64,000 bases of DNA from Bosea sp. (in: a-proteobacteria) (GTDB taxonomy: Bacteria > Pseudomonadota > Alphaproteobacteria > Rhizobiales > Beijerinckiaceae), in the NCBI GenBank assembly GCA_023910605.1, contig JAAVVV010000001.1, positions 3,462,698 to 3,526,697 on the forward strand, given 5' to 3'. Below, piece after piece: positions 25,310 through 33,247 of the stretch. Made by a program: the position numbers and the translations under genes. How positions within the stretch are numbered: position 1 is the stretch's first letter; each line of letters begins with the position of its first letter. The notes beneath the pieces were generated by a model that did not search any database, was not told the DNA's origin, and was given only the letters and a program-made list of their open reading frames with translations.

Positions 25310-25890
25310 TGCGGGTCATGGTCATCCATGCGCATCCGGACCCCGACAGCTACAATGCGGCGCTCTACCGCCTTGTGCTCGACAGGTTGGGGGCGGCTGG
25401 CCATGAGGTCGACCCGTGCGATCTTTATGCCGAGGAATTCCAGCCTGTGCTCACCCGCGCCGAACGCAAGGGCTACCACGCCATTCCGGCCAACCGCGCC
25501 CCGGTGGAAGCCTATGTGCGGCGGCTGGAGCAGGCCGAGGCGTTGGTGATCGTCCATCCGGTCTGGAACTTCGGCTTCCCGGCCATTCTGAAGGGCTTCT
25601 TCGACCGTGTCTTCCTGCCGGGCGTGAGCTTCAGCATCGTCGATGGCCTGGTCCGCGCCAACCTCCAGCATATCGGCAAACTTGCGGTGGTGACGAGCTA
25701 TGGCGCAACGCGGTGGCGGGCCATGCTGGCTGGCGATCCGCCCCGCCGCTATGCGACCCGGGTGCTGCGCGCCCTGATAGGGCCATCGGGCGGCGTGCTC
25801 TACCTCGCCCATTACGACATGAACCGCTCCACGGATGCAAGCCGGTCGGCCTTCCTTGCGCGGGTCGGCTCGACCATGGAGCGGTTCTGA
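25309..25890 (+). CDS. Flavodoxin-fold NAD(P)H:quinone oxidoreductase (first of two)
   Basis: A 193-residue flavodoxin_2-type protein: RVMVIHAHPDPDSYNAAL binds the FMN/FAD phosphate, and HPVWNFGFPAILKGFFDRVFLPG is the signature of the MdaB/NQO1-like group. It starts at the last base of the FAD oxidase stop codon (TGATG overlap). It likely carries reducing equivalents between the oxidase and NAD(P)H or quinones; this is inference from location. Confidence 0.85.
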   Translation: MRVMVIHAHPDPDSYNAALYRLVLDRLGAAGHEVDPCDLYAEEFQPVLTRAERKGYHAIPANRAPVEAYVRRLEQAEALVIVHPVWNFGFPAILKGFFDRVFLPGVSFSIVDGLVRANLQHIGKLAVVTSYGATRWRAMLAGDPPRRYATRVLRALIGPSGGVLYLAHYDMNRSTDASRSAFLARVGSTMERF

Positions 25891-25892
25891 CG

Positions 25893-26483
25893 ATGCGCAT
25901 CCTGATCGTGTATTGCCACCCCTGCGAGGAAAGCTTCAACGCTTCGCTGCGAGACCTGGCCATGGCCGAAATGGCCGGAAGCGGCCACGAGGCGCGGCTG
26001 ATCGATCTCTATGCCGAGGGTTTCAACCCCGTGCTGGATGCGCCCGGCCGCCGCGATTACCATACCCCCGGCGTCAACGAGCGCGGGGTGGAGGCGCACC
26101 TTGAATTGCTGCGCTGGTGCGAGGGGCTCATCTTCATCTATCCCACCTGGTGGTATGGGCAGCCGGCGATGCTGAAGGGCTGGCTCGACCGGGTCTGGCT
26201 TCCCCACGCCACCTTCGGCATGCCCGAGACCGGCAAGCCCATCACGCGCGTGCTCACCAACATCCGCCTCGTCGGCGCCATCTCCACGCTCGGCTGCCCG
26301 AAATGGTGGTGGTGGATCATGGGCGCGCCAGGCAGGCGGGTTCTCCTGACCGGGATTTCAGTGTTGTGCGCCCCACGTTGCCGCACATTCTGGCTTGGCC
26401 TGCACGGCATGGACCAAAGCACAGCATCCAGTCGCGGGGGCTTTGCCGAACGTGTCAGGACGCGCCTGCGAAAACTGCGCTGA
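25893..26483 (+). CDS. Flavodoxin-fold NAD(P)H:quinone oxidoreductase (second of two)
   Basis: A 196-residue paralogue of the preceding gene, with RILIVYCHPCEESFNASL and YPTWWYGQPAMLKGWLDRVWLPH at matching positions. It starts two bases after that gene's stop. The two proteins have the same fold and spacing of motifs but are clearly diverged, so they are unlikely to be a recent duplication. The C-terminal segment with KWWWWIMG and cysteines is unusual for a soluble flavodoxin-like protein. A MarR-type gene follows. Confidence 0.85.
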   Translation: MRILIVYCHPCEESFNASLRDLAMAEMAGSGHEARLIDLYAEGFNPVLDAPGRRDYHTPGVNERGVEAHLELLRWCEGLIFIYPTWWYGQPAMLKGWLDRVWLPHATFGMPETGKPITRVLTNIRLVGAISTLGCPKWWWWIMGAPGRRVLLTGISVLCAPRCRTFWLGLHGMDQSTASSRGGFAERVRTRLRKLR

Positions 26484-26565
26484 ACGTCATCAAGATGTCA
26501 TCATTCGCCGGCTATGTTCTTCGCTCCCGTGGCCGCGTTGCGGGCGCGGAAGCCAGGAGGGGGCT

Positions 26566-27054
26566 ATGGGCGCGAAATCCCGCAAGAACGTCGGCAGGCT
26601 GCTGATCCTGGCCTCCCGTCTGCACCGGGCACGCATCGGGGCGAAGCTCCAGGCGCTGTCACTCTTTCCGGGGCAGGAGCAGGTCCTGGATATCCTTGCG
26701 GCTGACGGGCCGATGCCGATGGGTGAACTGGCCGGCAAGCTGAATGTCCGCCCCCCCACCGTTTCGAAGACAATCGCCAGGCTTTCGGCCCAGGGGCTCG
26801 TGGCCCGCGCCTCCGATGGAGGTGATGGCCGGCTGGTCCGTGTCAAGCTCACCGAAGACGGCGAGGCCAAGGCGTCGATGCTCGGCAGCTTGATGGATGA
26901 GGTCGAGGCCGAGATGCTGGCCGTCTTCGATGGCAAGGAGCGCAAGCGCGTGCGCAAGCTTCTGCGCAAGATGGTCGACTCGCTCGGAGCCCTTGGCGGA
27001 CGCACCGCCGATGAAACGGAGGAAGAGGCCGAGGACGAGCAGGAGGACGCCTGA
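26566..27054 (+). CDS. MarR-family transcriptional regulator
   Basis: A 162-residue winged-helix regulator. The DNA-binding part is LNVRPPTVSKTIARLSAQGLVARASDGGDGRLVRVKLTEDGEAK, with the typical MarR wing DGRLVRVKLT. The C-terminus is an unusual acidic tail (TADETEEEAEDEQEDA). The start follows AGGAGGGGGCT. It lies 82 bases after the second quinone reductase gene in the same direction and is convergent with chrA, so it may control the catabolic operon upstream; no operator was identified. Confidence 0.88.
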   Translation: MGAKSRKNVGRLLILASRLHRARIGAKLQALSLFPGQEQVLDILAADGPMPMGELAGKLNVRPPTVSKTIARLSAQGLVARASDGGDGRLVRVKLTEDGEAKASMLGSLMDEVEAEMLAVFDGKERKRVRKLLRKMVDSLGALGGRTADETEEEAEDEQEDA

Positions 27055-27125
27055 CGTTTTGTTGCGAAATGCCCGGTGCGGCCGGGCTGCGCCCCAAATC
27101 GCGGCAGGCCAAACCATTCGCCCAC

Positions 27126-28490
27126 TCAGATTCCGGCAGCGCCCCGCGCCAGGATGATGGCGATTCCGGCCAGCCCTGACCAGATCACCGTCTCGATCAC
27201 GCTGCGGTGCAGGCGGAAGAGCAGCACGGCCGCCAGCGCAGCCAGGGCCAGTGCGGCCACGTCGAGGCTCGCTGGCGCAGGAAGCGGCAGACTGAGCGGC
27301 CCCAGGGTGAAGCGCCCGACCTGTCCGAACAGCACCCCCAGCGTGAAGGTCAGCGCCAGCGAAGCGATCACGCCCGCCACCGCAGCCGTGATCAATGTCA
27401 GCGCGCCCGCCACGCGGGCATCGCTTCGGATGCGCTCCATGAACGGGCTGCCCGCAAAGATCCAGACGAAGGACGGCGCGAACGTCACCCACACCGCCAT
27501 GGTGCCGGCGAGCACGGCGCCCACGCCCGGCGGGAACGGGGCCGGATTGCGCCAGCCAGCCAGAAAGCCGGCAAACTGGTTGACCAGAATGGTCGGCCCG
27601 GGCGTCGTCTCGGCGAGGCCGAGCCCGTCGATCATTTCCGCAGCCGTGACCCAGCCCTTGTCGTTGACGGCGGCGTCAGCGAGATAGGCCAGCACCGCAT
27701 AGGCGCCCCCGAAAGTGATCATCGCCAGCTTGGAGAAGAACAAGCCGATCTCCACCAGCAGATGCCCCTGCCCCAGCAGGAGGGCTGCCAGCGCGACCGG
27801 CGCCCACCACACCGCCACCCATGTCAGCGCAGCGCCGAGCGCGCTGCGCGTCGACACCGCGCCTGCCGGCGCCGAGACGGAGCCCGCGCCGGCCCGGCCA
27901 AGCCAATCGGGCCGCATCAGCGCCAGCATGGCGCCGACCGCCGCCGCCGTCGCGATCACCCAAGGAAAATCGATGCCGAGAAAGGCCAGCGCGACGAAGC
28001 TCGCCCCCGCCGCCCCGAGCAGAAGCCGCGTCTTGAGGGCGCGCTTGCCGATCTTGACCAGGGCCTCGATCACGATGGCGATGACGGCGGCCTTGATGCC
28101 GAAGAACAGGCCGTTGATGAGCGCCAGGTCGCGCCCGAACACATAGAGAAAGCCGAGCGCCGTCATCACCAGCGCGCCGGGCATGACGAAAAGCAGGCCC
28201 GCCACCACGCCGCCGCGCACGCCATGGAGCATGAAGCCGAGATAGGTCGCGAGCTGCTGGGCCTCCGGCCCGGGAAGCAGGGTGCAGAAATTGAGCGCGT
28301 CGAGGAAGCGCCGCTCCTCCACCCAGCGCTTCTCGTCCACCACCGCCCGGTGCAGCATGGCCACCTGCGCGGCCGCGCCGCCGAAGGAGAGACAGCCGAT
28401 GCGCAGCCACAGCCGCGTGGCCTCAGCCAGCGTCGGGGGCTCGGCAAGCGCGGAAGGCGCGGCGGACGTCTCGTGCGTTGGCTTGCCCAT
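27126..28490 (-). CDS. chrA: Chromate transporter ChrA
   Basis: A 454-residue membrane protein of the CHR family with two homologous halves. The first carries LWLRIGCLSFGGAAAQVAML and FCTLLPGPEAQQLATYLGF; the second carries FSKLAMITFGGAYAVLAYL and GLAETTPGPTILVNQFAGF, which is the family repeat. It exports chromate and gives resistance in characterised cases. Its ATG overlaps the chrB stop (ATGA). The longer frame adds 17 residues not typical of the family, so I start at 28490. Confidence 0.93.
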   Translation of the reverse strand: MGKPTHETSAAPSALAEPPTLAEATRLWLRIGCLSFGGAAAQVAMLHRAVVDEKRWVEERRFLDALNFCTLLPGPEAQQLATYLGFMLHGVRGGVVAGLLFVMPGALVMTALGFLYVFGRDLALINGLFFGIKAAVIAIVIEALVKIGKRALKTRLLLGAAGASFVALAFLGIDFPWVIATAAAVGAMLALMRPDWLGRAGAGSVSAPAGAVSTRSALGAALTWVAVWWAPVALAALLLGQGHLLVEIGLFFSKLAMITFGGAYAVLAYLADAAVNDKGWVTAAEMIDGLGLAETTPGPTILVNQFAGFLAGWRNPAPFPPGVGAVLAGTMAVWVTFAPSFVWIFAGSPFMERIRSDARVAGALTLITAAVAGVIASLALTFTLGVLFGQVGRFTLGPLSLPLPAPASLDVAALALAALAAVLLFRLHRSVIETVIWSGLAGIAIILARGAAGI

Positions 28491-29350
28491 CACTTCACGC
28501 CGACGCCAGCATGCATGGCGGAGGGCCTCCGGCTGGGCCAATCATGAGTTTCCATTGTCGCATCCCGGCACCAGCGATAGAAAGCATCGTAGAGGAGCAT
28601 GCCGGCATCGAGTTGGGCGAGATCGTCGCTGAACATTCTGGACAGGCCGAGCGAGGCCGCCAGAAACCCCGCCGCCTGCGGTGCAAGATCGGGCCGGGCG
28701 GCATCCGCCGCCCGAACGATGGTCGCCAATCGGTTCAAAGCCGGCGAAGCCAGCCCAAACTCGGTGATCATCGTGTCGAAGGTGCAGGTGTGATCCGGTG
28801 AAGTCGTCTCACCGCGATGGCTCCACAACACGCCGTCGATATCGAAAGGTGCCGCGCCGAAGCGATCCCCCACCGCCGCAACCTCCGCAGGGGCGACGAA
28901 GAGGAACACCGCCTTTGGATCAACAAAGCGGCGGATCAGCCACGGGCAGGCGATACGGTCAACTTTCGGGCGCGCCCGGGTTACCCAGAGCGTGCGCCCC
29001 TCGGCATCGCGCGGCGGGAGCTTGTCGGTTTTGACAAGCATTTGACCGGAATCGCGCCAGGCCTCGAACCCGCCTTCCAGCGACGAGGCCTCCACGCCGG
29101 CATGGCGCAGCCAGGCTGCCGCGCCCTGGGAGAGCTTCAGGCCCTTCTGGCAGGAAACAACGACCTTTTTGCCGGCATAAAGCGGTGCCCATTCCGCAGA
29201 TTTGCGAAAATCCTGCCGGTGCGATGCCGGGATTATCCGCGGGTCGGCGTCGAAATCATCGTCGATGCGGACATCGATGATGACAGGCGCATCGGGCGTG
29301 CCGATGAAGCGGGAGAGCTGGGAAACCTTGATTTCTGCAGGAGACGGCAT
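28490..29350 (-). CDS. chrB: Rhodanese–ChrB domain fusion protein
   Basis: A 286-residue protein with an N-terminal rhodanese-like domain (VIIDVRIDDDFDADPRI, KKVVVSCQKGLKLSQGAAAWLRHAGVEAS) containing the active-site Cys in CQKG. A ChrB C-terminal-type domain follows (LWVTRARPKVDRIACPWLIRRFVDP and DHTCTFDTMITEFGL). ChrB proteins regulate or assist chromate export; the rhodanese fusion is common in alphaproteobacteria. It is the first gene of the chrB-chrA operon with an ATGA overlap. Confidence 0.88.
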   Translation of the reverse strand: MPSPAEIKVSQLSRFIGTPDAPVIIDVRIDDDFDADPRIIPASHRQDFRKSAEWAPLYAGKKVVVSCQKGLKLSQGAAAWLRHAGVEASSLEGGFEAWRDSGQMLVKTDKLPPRDAEGRTLWVTRARPKVDRIACPWLIRRFVDPKAVFLFVAPAEVAAVGDRFGAAPFDIDGVLWSHRGETTSPDHTCTFDTMITEFGLASPALNRLATIVRAADAARPDLAPQAAGFLAASLGLSRMFSDDLAQLDAGMLLYDAFYRWCRDATMETHDWPSRRPSAMHAGVGVK

Positions 29351-29500
29351 GCGTCCATCCCTTTCATTTCGGGATTTTGGACGCGAACGTTGGGCCGAGG
29401 CCTTACGGGGTCTTCGCGAGACACCCCTTGTTATCCTGAGTATGAAGATCAGGCAGTCGCGTCAACCCGGAATGGAACATCCCATCCAGTGCAATTCAAT

Positions 29501-30165
29501 TCATGATTGGATGACGGCTCGGATAGCGGCCTTTGGATTGCGCGCGCAGGCCTCTCTTGCAGGTTTTGGGCTGAGTCTGCGGCGTCTGATGAGGGTGAGT
29601 GGTGCATCCCTGATGTGGGCGAGGTTTTGCGGGGCGCTTCTGGTTCGCACCCGGCAGGCGTCCTCGGCGAAGGTGCCGTCCCTGACACGGAAGAGGCGGC
29701 TTTCGATCAGGCCATGGCCATGGTCCGCATGCTGTGCGCGCCTGAGATCGGGCGGGTCGAGGTGAGCCTTACTCTGGCCCGGGCGGCTGGCGAGCCTTGA
29801 GGGGGGAATCATCGCCGAAGCGGCGGGCGATTTCGGCTTGCAGGTCCGGCTGGTTGCCTTTGACGAACAGGAAGCAATGCCCGCCTCGATCCCGCAGGGC
29901 CCGTGCGATCTTCTCGGTTGTGAAGGCGGCATCCCCCGTCACGGCAGCGCCATCGAGCGGCAAGTCCTTGAGAAGTTTCAGAGATTTAACCACCTCGCCG
30001 CTGTCGGGCGGGACAACCAGCGAGCCGATGCTGGCCTGAAGCCGGATCGAGAAGGCATGCAGCATATGCACGCCAGGCGCCGACCTTCTTCTCAGACGTT
30101 CGCCATGCGCGCTAATCCTGGCTATGTTCACGGTAATCTCCTGCTCCGGATCAAGCCAGCCTGTG
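29501..30165 (-). pseudogene. Decayed ISAs1-family transposase
   Basis: The minus strand carries pieces of a DDE transposase in two frames. In one frame GERLRRRSAPG, SGEVVKSLKLLKDLPLDGAAVTGDAAFT and DRGGHCFLFVKGNQPDLQAEI match the catalytic core of ISAs1-type enzymes. After a frameshift near 29770 the HADHGHG segment is joined straight to ESRLFRVRDGTFAEDACRVRT and then to NLAHIRDAPLTLIRR. The stretch normally between these motifs is missing, so there is an internal deletion. The N-terminus is also lost where the DMT gene begins. No terminal inverted repeats were recognised. The right edge is approximate. Confidence 0.7.
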
Positions 30166-31074
30166 ACAGCAACGCCCTCAAACGCTGACCTTGCCAGATC
30201 GCAGCGCCTCAAGGGCATCGCCCTCATGTGCGCGGCGCTCGCCATCTTCTCGGTGCTGGATGCTTCCGCGAAGTGGATCTCGCAGCACATGCACCCGATG
30301 CAGGCTGTCTGGGCGCGCTATGCGGTGAGCGTGCTGCTGGTTATGGTTCTCATCAATCCGTGGACACGTCCCGGCGTCATGCGCAGCAGCGCGCCGGTGC
30401 TGCAGGGCATCCGCTCGCTCATGCTGCTGCTCTCGACCGTCTTCAACTTCCTCGCCCTGCAATATCTCCAGCTCGCCGAAGCCATCGCCATCATCTTCAC
30501 GACGCCGCTGCTGATCGCCTTGCTTTCGGGCCCGCTGCTGGGCGAATGGCCCGGACCGCGCCGCATGATCGCCATCGGCGTGGGCTTCGTCGGCGTGCTG
30601 GTGGTGACGCGGCCCGGCCATGGCGGGCTGCATCCTGCCGCCATCCTCTCGGTGATGGGCGTGGTCTGCTACGCCTTCTACAACCTCAGCACCCGCAAGC
30701 TGGCCAGCCATGACAGCAGCGAGACCACGATGGTCTATTCGGGCGCGGCCGGGGTGCTGCTGGTGACGCCGGCCATGGCCTGGCTCTGGACGACGCCCGA
30801 TTCCGCGCTGGTCTGGGGCCTGATGCTGCTGATGGGCGCTTGCGGCGGCTTTGGCCACTGGCTGGTCATCAAGGCGCACCGGCTGGCCCCGGCAAGCGTG
30901 CTGGCGCCCTTCATCTACACCCAGCTGGTCTGGATGCTGATCCTGGGCTGGCAGGTCTTCGGCCAATGGCCCGATGCATGGACCCTTGGCGGCGGGATGA
31001 TCGTCGTCTCCTCCGGGCTCTATCTGCTTTACCGCGAGCGCGTGCGCGGGGTGGACGCCAAGCCGGTGGCGTGA
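30124..31074 (+). CDS. EamA-family DMT transporter
   Basis: A ten-helix exporter-like protein of about 316 residues, beginning with GIALMCAALAIFSVLDASAKWISQ and containing a second EamA half near PAAILSVMGVVCYAFYN. The substrate is unknown. The 5' end abuts the transposase remnant: the first ATG (30124) lies in remnant-like sequence and lacks a Shine-Dalgarno box, while a GTG at 30163 gives the more natural start VTATPSNADLARS. The original promoter and start may have been altered by the insertion. A hairpin follows about 48 bases after the stop. Confidence 0.82.
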   Translation: MFTVISCSGSSQPVTATPSNADLARSQRLKGIALMCAALAIFSVLDASAKWISQHMHPMQAVWARYAVSVLLVMVLINPWTRPGVMRSSAPVLQGIRSLMLLLSTVFNFLALQYLQLAEAIAIIFTTPLLIALLSGPLLGEWPGPRRMIAIGVGFVGVLVVTRPGHGGLHPAAILSVMGVVCYAFYNLSTRKLASHDSSETTMVYSGAAGVLLVTPAMAWLWTTPDSALVWGLMLLMGACGGFGHWLVIKAHRLAPASVLAPFIYTQLVWMLILGWQVFGQWPDAWTLGGGMIVVSSGLYLLYRERVRGVDAKPVA

Positions 31075-31121
31075 CAGGTCAATTCATGACCCGCCACGGC
31101 CTGGACGGCTCATGATCTTTC

Positions 31122-31147
31122 ACAGGCGTGCCTCTTGAGGCGCCTGT
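31122..31147 (+). terminator. Hairpin downstream of the DMT transporter gene
   Basis: The arms acaggcg and cgcctgt enclose an inner stem cctc-tt-gagg with a two-base bulge. It lies about 48 bases after the transporter stop. There is no T-run, so it may be a weak or Rho-linked terminator. Confidence 0.5.
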
Positions 31148-31201
31148 CATGTCCCAGGCGCAACTCAGCCAACGAATCTGGTGGAGGCAGCGCATGGAGC
31201 C

Positions 31202-31229
31202 TTGCATTTGCTGCAGCGCACTCTATATT
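31202..31229 (+). promoter_or_regulatory. Strong sigma-70 promoter candidate for the small RNA
   Basis: TTGCAT and TATATT are separated by 16 bases. A start at about 31236 would coincide with the first base of the stem-forming region of the downstream RNA candidate and is followed by a terminator at 31298-31329. Confidence 0.6.
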
Positions 31230-31235
31230 TTGCAG

Positions 31236-31329
31236 TGCAAGATGACGTTTCGACGGCCTCTTGCGTGCCCTCCTTGGGCGTTTCCTCCCTAGACTTGGGC
31301 CGCACCGTCAAACGTGCGGCCTTTTTTTT
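31236..31329 (+). ncRNA. Candidate trans-acting sRNA, alpha-r14/suhB (MmgR)-like
   Basis: A predicted transcript of about 94 bases runs from the promoter at 31202-31229 to an intrinsic terminator. It has a 5' stem (GCAAGA at 31237-31242 with TCTTGC at 31259-31264). A small hairpin gccc-tcctt-gggc (31267-31279) follows, then an unpaired tract with CCTCCC (31284-31289) that is complementary to Shine-Dalgarno sequences, and finally the terminator hairpin. This layout and the CCTCCCTAGACTTGGGCCGC segment resemble the alphaproteobacterial sRNA family known as alpha-r14 or suhB, which includes MmgR of Sinorhizobium. No peptide is encoded. Family assignment is from memory of the motif, not an alignment. 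Confidence 0.62.
31298..31329 (+). terminator. Rho-independent terminator of the sRNA
   Basis: An 8-bp stem (ggccgcac / gtgcggcc) with an eight-base loop is followed by eight T residues. It is the clearest intrinsic terminator in the window. Confidence 0.9.
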
Positions 31330-31369
31330 GGCCGACGCAGAGGGGCTGCGAAGAACGCCTGCAAGGCCG

Positions 31370-32308
31370 TCACTCGGCAGCGGCGGGGAAGCTCATGAGG
31401 CCGCTGGTCCAGGCGCTGAACATGCTGGCAAGGCTGCGCGCCAGGGCGGCGCGAACCTCTCCGAAGCCCGGCAGAGCCTCGATGCGGGCCTCGTTCATGT
31501 AAAGGCCGCGATTGATCTCGATCTGGAGCGCGTTGATGCGCGAGCGCGGCTGGCCATAATGCTCGGTGATGTAGCCGCCCGCATAGGGCCGGTTGCGCGA
31601 GACGCTGAAGCCCGCGCCGCGCAAGGCCTCCTCCGCCGCGTTGACCACGCCCGTGAGCGCGCTGGTGCCGAAGCGGTCGCCCAGGATGATGTCGGGACGC
31701 ATGCCGCCCTCGCGGTCGAGCCCTGTCGAGGGCATCGAGTGCAGATCGACCATCACGCACACCCCGAACTGGCTGCGCGTGCGCGAGATCAGCCCGTGCA
31801 GCGCATTGTGATAGGGTTTGTAGAACGTCTCTATGCGCTGCGAGGCCTCCGCAGCCGGCAGCCGGCTCGCATAGATGTCCTGTCCGTCGCCGACGATGCG
31901 CGGGATCGTGCCGAGCCCGCCCGCCACCCGCATCGAGCGCGCATTCACGAAGGGCGGCAACCGCCCCTCGAACATGCGCGGGTCGAGCTCATACGGCTCG
32001 CGGTTGACGTCGAGGAAGGCGCGCGGAAACTGCGCCACCAGCATCGGCGTGCCCAGCGACGGCACATCCTGAGCCAGAAGATCGACGAAGGCATCCTCCG
32101 AGCGGCGCAGCGCCTGCGCCGGGAGCCGCGCCTGATCGATGAAGCTGCGCGGATACCGCCGTCCGGCATGGGGCACGCCCACCACGGCGGGAATCACCTG
32201 CAGCAGGGGCTCGTGCACGGTGAAGGCGGCGCCGACATCATCGACGACCTCCATCGGAGGCGCGCAGAAAGCGGGGACGGGCGGTGCGGGGAAAGGACGG
32301 TCCTGCAT
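31370..32308 (-). CDS. N-formylglutamate amidohydrolase family protein
   Basis: A 312-residue hydrolase. Family blocks are VGVPHAGRRYPRSFIDQA, LRRSEDAFVDLLAQDVP, FLDVNREPYELDPRMF and CVMVDLHSMPS, with metal-binding His and Glu residues in the expected places. HutG-type members cleave N-formylglutamate in histidine degradation, but this chromosomal copy in Rhizobiales lies next to cpdR, not with hut genes, so its substrate is uncertain. The frame opens 81 bases further upstream; I prefer the ATG at 32308 because the extra residues are not family-like. It is divergent from cpdR. Confidence 0.85.
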   Translation of the reverse strand: MQDRPFPAPPVPAFCAPPMEVVDDVGAAFTVHEPLLQVIPAVVGVPHAGRRYPRSFIDQARLPAQALRRSEDAFVDLLAQDVPSLGTPMLVAQFPRAFLDVNREPYELDPRMFEGRLPPFVNARSMRVAGGLGTIPRIVGDGQDIYASRLPAAEASQRIETFYKPYHNALHGLISRTRSQFGVCVMVDLHSMPSTGLDREGGMRPDIILGDRFGTSALTGVVNAAEEALRGAGFSVSRNRPYAGGYITEHYGQPRSRINALQIEINRGLYMNEARIEALPGFGEVRAALARSLASMFSAWTSGLMSFPAAAE

Positions 32309-32495
32309 CGCCGGATCGAACCATGATCGTGCGGGCCGTGGCAAGCCGCGAAATGCTGACAGGCCGATGACGCCGGTGACCTCACGCATTGTTCACCCCA
32401 TGTTTACAAGGTTGGCGCCTTATGGGTGGACTTGCGCGCTCCGGCCGGGCGATTCGCCAGACCGCCGCATCAGCCATGTTCGAGAACCGCACGTC

Positions 32496-32858
32496 ATGAC
32501 CAAGATCCTGCTCGCCGAAGATGACAACGACATGCGTCGCTTCCTTGTGAAGGCGCTGCAGAACGCGGGATACGATGTGGCGTCGTTCGACAACGGGCTG
32601 TCAGCCTATAACCGTCTGCGCGAGGAGCCCTTCGAGCTTCTGCTGACCGACATCGTGATGCCCGAGATGGATGGCATCGAGCTGGCGCGCCGCGCCACCG
32701 AGCTCGACCCCGACATGAAAGTGATGTTCATCACGGGCTTTGCAGCTGTTGCGCTCAACCCGGATTCCAATGCTCCCAAGGACGCCAAGGTCCTGTCCAA
32801 GCCCTTCCACCTGCGCGATCTCGTCAACGAGGTCGAGAAGCTGATCAAGGCCGCCTGA
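32496..32858 (+). CDS. cpdR: Response regulator CpdR
   Basis: A single-domain receiver of 120 residues: acidic pocket EDD at residues 8-10, phosphoacceptor D52 in LLTDIVMPEMDG, T80 in MFITGF and K102 in LSKPF. Its start, KILLAEDDNDMRRFLVKALQNAGYDV, is nearly the CpdR consensus. In Caulobacter and Sinorhizobium unphosphorylated CpdR directs ClpXP to the pole and primes CtrA and other cell-cycle proteins for degradation; phosphate comes via the CckA-ChpT relay. Neighbours N-formylglutamate amidohydrolase and tRNA-Val fit the Rhizobiales order. Confidence 0.94.
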   Translation: MTKILLAEDDNDMRRFLVKALQNAGYDVASFDNGLSAYNRLREEPFELLLTDIVMPEMDGIELARRATELDPDMKVMFITGFAAVALNPDSNAPKDAKVLSKPFHLRDLVNEVEKLIKAA

Positions 32859-32982
32859 ACCCGCTTCCGTTCGCCACGCGAAGTTTGCCGGCGAACGCCG
32901 GAACGAGGGTTGCGCGGGGGCAGGCGATTGGCTATAGCCCCTTCACCGCAGCGGCGTCCATCAGGACACCGCTCCCGAAGAG

Positions 32983-33057
<75 letters not shown>

Positions 33058-33141
33058 TTTTCCAGATTGAAGCCGCTTGGTGCGGCAGCTCAGGCGGCAA
33101 GGCTGCGGCGCTCTGCCTTGCGTGCCATCTCCTGTTGCGCA

Positions 33142-33178
33142 GGCCGCGTTTTCATGGCCGCGTTTTCATGGCCGCGTT
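33142..33178. repeat. 14-bp tandem repeat downstream of the tRNA gene
   Basis: The unit ggccgcgttttcat is repeated in full twice (33142-33155 and 33156-33169) and partly a third time. It lies in noncoding sequence between the tRNA gene and the SDR gene. Confidence 0.8.
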
Positions 33179-33247
33179 CTGCGTCCAGCCGCAGCCTGAC
33201 TGGAGTCGCAGGCCAGGGCCCGGCGGCCAAAGGTCAGCGGCCCGGCA

